Origin: Odobenus rosmarus divergens
Taxonomy: Eukaryota; Chordata; Mammalia; Carnivora; Odobenidae
DNA: 64,000 bases
Direction of reading: 5' to 3'
Assembly: GCF_000321225.1 (NCBI RefSeq)
Contig: NW_004451648.1
Location: forward strand, 1-64,000
In this document: piece by piece, positions 57,471-64,000 of the stretch
Layout of the letters: every line of letters begins with the position of its first letter
How positions within the stretch are numbered: the first letter of the stretch is position 1
The notes under the pieces: generated by a model
Told to the model about the DNA's origin: nothing
Databases searched by the model: none
What the model saw: only the letters and a program-made list of their open reading frames with translations
Made by a program: the position numbers and the translations under genes

Positions 57471-58100
57471 GATATGAAAGTGTTCTGTTTTAACCTAGGA
57501 AAGAACTGTATATGTTGGTTTCTGCAGTTCCTTTTTGTATGTTCTCGGGTGGAAAAAATAAAGGATATACATCAAAATGTTAACAAGAGTAAAATAAAGA
57601 TTTCATAATAAGAATATATATTTTTAAGTAATTTACATTCTGACTGTTGTAAAAAGAAGATTAAGTATAATATTTTTGTAGTTTTAGAGATCCATGATGA
57701 TCACTTTTATTCTTAAATTGTTACCACCTAAAGGATAAAAATAATACAAAAGGACACACATTTATCAGGACTGCTGTCTATTTCACATACATAAAATGTT
57801 AATGACTGTCAAGGTATTAATTAATGCTGTATGATTACAGAAAAGAGAGATTCTTGGGGCAATCTCTTCCTTGGACATTTGCATTGGGACATTCAGATGA
57901 TCTATTGAAGTAAGACCAGAAAAGACAGTGAGAAATATTTCTTTCACAGGATTCAGTTAATTTTTGATGTTTGGGAATAAAAGTACTCTACAAATTGGAA
58001 CTATGGGTAGTTATTTCAATTATAGCATTTGTATGCTTTAGCTTCCTTAAAATGTATACTTCTCTATAAAAATAATTTGATTATAAAAATGTTGACAAAA

Positions 58101-58297
58101 GGGGTGCCTGGGTGGCTCAGTCGTTAAGCGTCTGCCTCCGGCTCAGGTCATGGTCCCAGGGTCCTGGGATCGAGCCCTGCATTGGGTTCCCTGCTCTGTG
58201 GGAAGTCTGCTTCCCCCTCTCCCACTCCCCTGCTGTGTTCCTGCTCTTGCTGTCTCTCTCTCTCTCTAAGAAAGAAATAAAATCTTACCAAAAAAAA
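58101..58297 (+). mobile_element. Can-SINE
   Basis: GGGGTGCCTGGGTGGCTCAG head, GAAAGAAATAAAATCTTACC tail. TSD GTTGACAAAA at 58091-58100 and 58298-58307. Confidence 0.95.
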
Positions 58298-58379
58298 GTT
58301 GACAAAAATAATTCATGTTCCTGTTGAAAAATTTGGATATGCAGAAAAACATTTTACTATATAAATGAATTGTATACTT

Positions 58380-58460
58380 TTTTAATATACAAATATATTA
58401 AATACATTTTAATATATAAATAATATAAATAACATAAATATATAAATAACATATTTACAA
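58380..58460. repeat. AT-rich low-complexity tract
   Basis: TATAAATAA-type repeats in TEK intron 1. Confidence 0.85.
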
Positions 58461-58692
58461 AGAGATCAAGAGAGAAATGTTAAGAGACAGACTGAGAGGC
58501 AGACAGAGAAATACAGATTTGATTATTTGGTTTTAAACATCTGTTAATTATTGTCTTAAAGCATAAACCCAGTTTTGCAGGTTCCCTTTTATGATGGGAA
58601 CTGAGAGAGGGTAAAAAGGGGACTCAACCACAGAATCATTGATCATAAACCAGAAGGGCCACACAAAGTGAAGGAACAGAGCTAAGCCAGGT

Positions 58693-58789
58693 CTTCTTCT
58701 TCTTTCTTCTTTCTTCTTTCTTCTTTCTTCTTTCTTCTTCTTTCTTCTTCTTTCTTCTTCTTCTTTCTTCTTTCTTCTTCTTCTTCTTC
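58693..58789. repeat. (TTC)n/(TTCTTTC)n microsatellite
   Basis: About 97 bp of pure pyrimidine on the plus strand; part of the Can-SINE insertion ending at 58970. Confidence 0.96.
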
Positions 58790-58970
58790 AAGATTTTTAT
58801 TTATTTATTTATTTGAGAAAGGAAGAGAGAGGACCATTGGGGAGAGGGACAGAGTGAGAGGGAGAATCTCCTCAGCAGGGAGCCTGATGCGGGGCTCCAT
58901 CCCAGGACCCTGAGATCATGATCTGAGCCGAAGACAAATGCTTAATGGATTGAGCCACCCAGGAGCTCTT
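58696..58970 (-). mobile_element. Can-SINE, antisense, with tail expanded into a microsatellite
   Basis: TSD AAGCCAGGTCTT at 58684-58695 and 58971-58982. The SINE body runs from AAGATTTTTATT at 58790 to the head at 58969. The T-rich tail side is a TTC/TTCTTTC tract filling 58696-58789, inside the TSD pair. Confidence 0.94.
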
Positions 58971-58984
58971 AAGCCAGGTCTTTG

Positions 58985-61140
58985 GACGCTGCCGTATTAT
59001 AATCAACCAAGCCCTAGAACAAATACTTTCCTCTTACCCCTGGCCTGCCTCTCATCATTTAGACTTAACCCTGAGGGATGAAGTGAGAATTCAGGGAAGT
59101 GTGAAGGATGAAGGTAAATATCAGAAATGGAGTTGGGATGTCATATACACATTATTTGTTCATAAAGAATAAAGAAGAGGTATTGCTATTAATGAAGAAG
59201 AGGGTCATGGCTTGTTTTAGGGTCACAAAAGACTTGAGAATGTCCAAGAACACCTGGTGTCAAAGGGCATCTTTCAAAATGCTGTGTCCTTCTGACTCTG
59301 TGTCTTTTGCTTTCCATGTCACTATCTCCTTTGTAAACCGGAGGGGCCACAGTCAGCTGAATTGGAGTAAGGTGAGGACGGTAGCCCCCAGTGCCCTCTG
59401 CAATCTTGCCCCTTCGCCTCCTTTGTTATTACAATGGCCCTGTGATGTGGCCAAACCCAAAAGCCGGTGTCCTCAGCTTACTGCTGCCCCTTAGTATTTG
59501 TATCCAAACTAATTACCAGAGTATGTCTGATCTTTCTACAGATCTCCCATTAGTGGCTCTCATATTTGGTTTATGGGGCTCTGGGGTTGCCAGGAGCACC
59601 TGTGTGGCTGGCACAGCTGGCCAAGGCGAGCCGATGCCTGTTGGTCTCGGGCCCTACTTTACCAACTTCAATCAGGGTAACTATACTTTTATGTAGTTAA
59701 CATCATCTTCTATATAATATTTCACTTGGTAAAAGGATGCCTTTGCTTAAACAAAAGCGGGTGGGCGAACTGCTGACATAAGTTACAAGATATGCTTGGG
59801 CAAAGATAGCCCTGAGCTGGGCTTAGTAGACACGTATCCCACATGAGGACTTATTGGCTTAGCCAGTACTGGCTAGAAGTACAGGTTTTGAAACTGAAAT
59901 ATGAAAGCTGAACAGTGTCTTCCATTTACTGGAAACTAGAAACCAGGTCATCATGTCTGTCTGTAAAGGCTGATAAAGTGTTGATTGAAGGTTTGAGAGA
60001 TTCTTCTAGGAGTAAAAGGAATGTATTTTAAGCCATGAACTTGATAACACTGATTTTTGTTAGTGTTTGGGGAAAGCTTGTTTGCAAAAAAGCAGAGTTT
60101 TGGGTGGATGAACTGTTACTGTATTGATAATCCTATTTCATATACTTGAATTGGGAGTTAACATCATCTCATATACTCTGTGAGATCTGCCAACAGCCCT
60201 GAAGTTGAATAGGTCCTTGGGAAATCTGTTGAATATGTACAGGTATTCCCTTTTAAATTGACGTTTGAGTGTTGATCCTTTCACACATTAAAATTTGGAA
60301 ATAAATCACACAGACCTCAGCAGTCAAGTTTTAATTTCAAGCACACAAAATAGAGCCAAATTGTTATCTTCCTTTGAATACATTTTACATCATACAACCC
60401 AAGAACTAAAGTCAATTTGTTCTAGTTTTTAACTCCTTTAGGAACCACGCTTAGGAGTATGAGAAATTCTGTTTGAAATCTAAGGCTCTGGCTGATGAGT
60501 CATATTTTAAAATTCAGAATCCAGGGATTTTGAACTTACATTCCTAAAGCAGATGGTAAGTCTTGTTTTCCAGTGGTGACCTTAGACTATAAATGTGTGT
60601 CTTTCTTAGATAGAGTCAGATTTCGTCATTAAAGAAACCACAGATTAAAACTTCATGGCCCCTGCTAGAAGTTAAGTCCATTTGAAGATCTAACCCATTA
60701 AGAGAATGGAGGCTTGAGCAACACAGCCCAGAAAGCCAAGCTGTAGAAGGAATGTAGTTCTGAATTTTCAGAAGCTGATAGGCTGAGGGAGGCTCATTTC
60801 TTGCCTCTGTTTGTGTTGCTTCTCTGGGCTGTTACTACGTGGAAAAAAGACACCAAAAGCATGTGAAATAAATTTTAAAAAGGATCTTTGTCCTAGTGCA
60901 CCGTTATTGTGCTGGATGGTATTTGACAGCTCACTCTCTGGACCCTGTTTTCTCTGGCTGTAAGATAAAAATGCTACTATAAACTTGAGCTTTTCCCTGT
61001 GATTGGCTCTGCAGGCAGGATCGCTCCTCAGGAGGGTGGAGTTGTGCCTATTTTACAGGGGAGCGGACCCTATTTTCTCTTCATTGGTCTCACAGCTTTA
61101 GGGAATCCTGAGTCCCCATCATCATCATCATCATCACCAT
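58985..61140. other. TEK intron 1, unique
   Basis: About 2.1 kb free of recognised interspersed repeats, mixed composition. It contains the exon-like 59542-59676 discussed in the findings. No TEK exon identified. Confidence 0.45.
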
Positions 61141-61145
61141 CATCG
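61119..61145. repeat. (ATC)n microsatellite
   Basis: CATCATCATCATCATCACC run next to a MIR. Confidence 0.93.
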
Positions 61146-61625
61146 CTGTTTATTGATTATTGCACTATTGTCACACACTCTTAACACATCATTCATAAAA
61201 TTTACAAAAATTGTTTCATATGAGGATGCCTGGGTGGCTCAGTCAGTTAAAGCGTCTGCCTTTGGCTCAGGTCATGATCCCAGGGTCCTGGGATCCAGTC
61301 CCACATCGGGCCCCTTGCTCAGTGGGGAATCTGTTTTTCCCTCTGCCTGCCACTCCCCCTGCTTGTGCTCTCTCTCTGACAAATAAATAAAATCTTTTTT
61401 AAAAATTGTTTCATATGATATAGGTCTATACATTTAGCCATCCTCAGCAAAATGCTAAGAAGTCGGGATCATCCCCTCCATTTTACAGATGACCAAGCGG
61501 AGGCACAGAAGGCTCAGTCACTTGTGGATGGTTCTGTGTTACATGAGTAATATACAGCAGATCTGGGATTCAAACACAGGCTGGCTTGATTCCCTAGCTT
61601 CTGACCACATACTGCATGGCTGTGC
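61145..61625 (-). repeat. MIR split by a Can-SINE
   Basis: Left part 61145-61205; right part from 61419 with TCCATTTTACAGATGACCAA and CTGGGATTCAAACACAGGCT. The Can-SINE at 61224 lies between. Confidence 0.6.
61224..61400 (+). mobile_element. Can-SINE
   Basis: Perfect 18-bp TSD AAAAATTGTTTCATATGA at 61206-61223 and 61401-61418. GATGCCTGGGTGGCTCAGTC head. It splits a MIR. Confidence 0.96.
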
Positions 61626-61794
61626 TTCTCAGCAAGGCTTACCTCCCTGGCTGTTCACTGTGGTGGGATCTATTTTGAGATAGGCATAGCCCTGTGCAGG
61701 GCACCTGGAGGCTGAAGTAGACACATCACCACAGTGAGAGGCATGACTGTAAATCCAAAGCTTGGCGTGCAGAGCACAGCCATTTGCTTTCCTT

Positions 61795-61905
61795 CCAATG
61801 AATTTATTTAAAAATGTTTATCTTTTTATTGTGTGTACAGTACCACCATCCAGAGATAGCCACTGTTAACATTTTCCAGATAAGATTGAATTTTATATCC
61901 CTCCC
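61795..61905 (-). mobile_element. Possible old L1 remnant
   Basis: ACAGTACCACCATCCAGAGA and GCCACTGTTAACATTTTCCA resemble antisense L1M/HAL1 3' text. Short. Confidence 0.35.
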
Positions 61906-62110
61906 TGTGGAATTCACATGTCTCCTACCAGGTTTCCCCTGTGAATTCCCAGGGCACTTACATTCTCATGGTTCCCTCCTACACGAAGTTTGTCTTCAGT
62001 TTTAGTTTAATTTATGCACCCCTCCCTTGCTCCATCCTGCTGCTATAGTCTCTGTTCAACTTGGTGTCAGGCTAGACATGCAGCTCAGCCTTTTATCTCA
62101 ATTAAAAATA

Positions 62111-62420
62111 GGCAAGAATGAAGGGGGGGAAATCGGAGGGGGAGACGAACCATGAGAGACGATGGACTCTGAAAAACAAACTGAGGGTTCTAGAGGGGAG
62201 GGGGGTGGGGGGATGGGTTAGCCTGATGATGGGTATTAAAGAGGGCACGTTCTGCTTGGAGCACTGGATGTTATATGCAAACAATGAATCATGGAACACT
62301 ACATCAAAAACTAATGATGTAATGTATGGGAATTAATATAACATAATAAAAAAATAAAATCTTTAAAAAAATAAAATAGTAAAATAAATAAATATTTTTA
62401 AAAGATAAAAAAATAAAAGC
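62111..62420 (+). mobile_element. L1 3' UTR fragment
   Basis: Sense-strand copy of the same L1 3' UTR as at 24832-25130: GGAGACGAACCATGAGAGAC motif, a G-run at 62196-62216, a stretch ending ACTAATGATGTAATGTATG, then an A-rich tail. The tail includes AATAAAATCTTT, a motif usual in SINE tails. No clean TSD was found. Confidence 0.88.
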
Positions 62421-62424
62421 GACA

Positions 62425-64000
62425 ATTTTTCAACACATAGACACACAGGTACTGATAGATGCAATCATAAACGAAGAGACACACAGACAGATAATGCATT
62501 TGTGAGTATAACGCACCTGACAAGTTGAAACAGAGATGGGGTTTGCCCCATCCCAGACATGGGCAATGCAACCACACCTACTTCCTGAAGTCCTTCTGCT
62601 GCCCATTGCATTGCTTGTACCTTCTCTTTTTTTCTCTTCTTTCCTTTTGTGCCACCCATTGGGATTATCTTAAATTTATGAATTAATTTAGGAAGACTTA
62701 CCTTTCCACTTCAGAACACAGAACATTTCTCCGTGTCTTTAGAGCTTTTTTATCTTTTGGTAAAATTTCATAGATACTTTCATAAAGGTCCCACACGTTT
62801 CATGTTGGGCTATTAATACAACTGTGATGAGCAACACCATTCTTCCTGCTTGTAGTCCATAGAAGTACTTACAGAAAATGAATCCTTTAATAAGTGCTGA
62901 AGTGATTTGCTCATATCTGATTTGGGGTTTTTGCTTTTTCATAAGTGAGATGAGGAGTAATTTTTGTTAGCTATTTATTTGAGGTTGCATAACCGGATTA
63001 TACTACCTTAAAAGAATTGGTAGATTTCTATTTTTTAAAACATGTTTTTGTATTACATAAACTCATCAGCAAAATCAGTTAGCCCTGTGAATTTTTGATG
63101 AGCTAATTCATGCGTTGTATTTTTGGAGTTTAACTTTAGGAATTTATATTTCCTAATAAAATCAATATATTTTTTTCAAATCAGTTGAGAATTATATGTG
63201 GGATTTTCTTATGATTTAAAGCATCTTTTCACAAGCTATTTTACCTTGTGTTTTATTGACAATTTTAGTTTCTAAATAGATTTCAGAGACTTGCTATTGT
63301 GAGTTCTACCCACACCATAAACCAGCTCTTGGAATTCTCATTTTTCTATTTTTAAGTTTATTAATATCTGTATTTAGCTTTATTTTTTCTTTCTCCCTGC
63401 CTTTCTTAAATTTTTTTAAAATTTTATTATCTATTTAGAGAGAGAGTGCAAGTAGGGGGAGGGGCAAAGGGAGAGGAGAATCTTAAGCAGGCACATGCTC
63501 AGCAAGGAGCCAACGTGGGGTTGGATCCTGAGATCATGGACCTGAGGTCCCTGAGATCATGACCTGAGCTAAAATCAAGAGTCAGACACTCAACCAACTG
63601 AGCCACCCAGAAGCCCCTCTCCCTGCCTTTCTTAAGTCTTATTAGCTCTTTTACACATGTTTCCTCAGTAGAGTTCTTGGTTTATTTATATTCATTAGTA
63701 AGCAAAGTATTTAAAGCTGTACATTTGTCTCTGAAAGCAGTTTTGGACTCATTGTGTGGTTGTGAAAGTAAGATGATTATCTTTTATTTTCTAGAAATCT
63801 TGTCTTTTTAGTTATGGTCTTTTCTGATAATTATTTAGAAGACTGCTTTATGATTTTTAAGAGTTGGGTTGTCTTTTCTTGTTCATTGATTGTTAAACTT
63901 GATTTATTATGCTGTGTATGGGATAGGTTGTGTTTGGGGAATATTGCATGGGTGGTTTGTCTTTGTTGGACTTCACTGAGTTGAGCGTGTGTGTCTGTGT
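62425..64000. other. TEK intron 1, right edge
   Basis: AT-rich unique sequence around the Can-SINE at 63410. Nothing coding seen; exon 2 is not reached. Confidence 0.5.
63410..63617 (-). mobile_element. Older Can-SINE, antisense, with internal duplication
   Basis: Perfect 18-bp TSD TCTCCCTGCCTTTCTTAA at 63392-63409 and 63618-63635. The B-box side CTGAGATCATGGACCTGAG is repeated as CTGAGATCATGACCTGAG. Confidence 0.94.

Larger units (their letters stand above)
41565..64000 (+). other. TEK: TEK intron 1 (5' part)
   Basis: Intron starting with GTAAGG at 41565 and continuing past the window end, at least 22.4 kb. Human TEK intron 1 is tens of kilobases long as I recall, and in mouse it holds the endothelial enhancer. 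No second TEK exon is visible in the window. Contents are listed as repeats and unique blocks. Confidence 0.85.

Noticed and set aside
58693..58789. Regular short repeats as a possible CRISPR-like array
   Set aside because: Simple TTC units without spacers, in a vertebrate genome; it is a microsatellite from a SINE tail.
59108..59494. Plus-strand open frame of 128 codons
   Set aside because: No homology recognised; lies in unique intronic sequence with no start context.
62111..62420. G-rich tract as a telomere-like or G-quadruplex regulatory element
   Set aside because: The G-run belongs to the L1 3' UTR and appears at the same place in the other young L1 copies.
1..64000. Novel gene cluster or defence/biosynthetic system
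   Set aside because: Vertebrate locus with two partial known genes and repeats; no set of linked unknown genes was seen.

Overview
The window is mammalian nuclear DNA, most likely from a carnivore of the caniform (dog-like) branch. About 27 tRNA-Lys-derived Can-SINEs (head motif GCCTGGGTGGCTCAG, CT-rich body, AATAAAATCTTT tail) lie on both strands, many with intact target-site duplications (TSDs). The young L1 3' ends also look carnivore. The SINE and L1 types look arctoid (bear, seal or mustelid-like) rather than canid, but I cannot name the species from sequence alone.

Only two genes are recognisable, both on the + strand and both partial. At the left edge are the last two coding exons and the 3' UTR of IFT74 (intraflagellar transport protein 74): exons at 1739-1799 and 3438-3556, with the poly(A) signal at 3729. 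At 41513-41564 is the first coding exon of TEK (TIE2, the endothelial angiopoietin receptor tyrosine kinase), encoding the start of the signal peptide and ending at a GTAAGG donor. Its 5' UTR with three short upstream ORFs lies just before it. From about 3.75 kb to 41.1 kb is the IFT74-TEK intergenic interval, and 41565-64000 is the 5' part of TEK intron 1. The order and orientation match the IFT74-TEK neighbourhood on human chromosome 9p21 as I remember it. The two genes are neighbours with unrelated jobs (ciliary transport and vascular signalling); nothing here suggests a functional link.

The rest is repeat-rich non-coding DNA. Old repeats are MIR, L2, L1M/HAL1-like LINEs, a MaLR-like LTR, an ERV1-like solo LTR on the minus strand at 35061-35480, and a hAT-type DNA transposon at 12354-12666 with an 8-bp TSD. 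Young repeats are the Can-SINEs, a 2.2-kb 5'-truncated L1 at 24832-27066 with a broken ORF2, and a 529-bp L1 at 48972-49500. Several insertions are nested, which gives relative ages. A GC-richer, repeat-free block at 47.6-48.5 kb in TEK intron 1 is a candidate regulatory element. A GC-rich, compositionally foreign block at 34.2-34.9 kb may be a processed pseudogene whose parent I could not name.

No RNA gene, CRISPR array, operon or novel coding system was found. The long open frames seen elsewhere are chance frames or lie in repeats. Boundaries of old repeats are approximate and family names come from recalled consensus sequences, not a database search.
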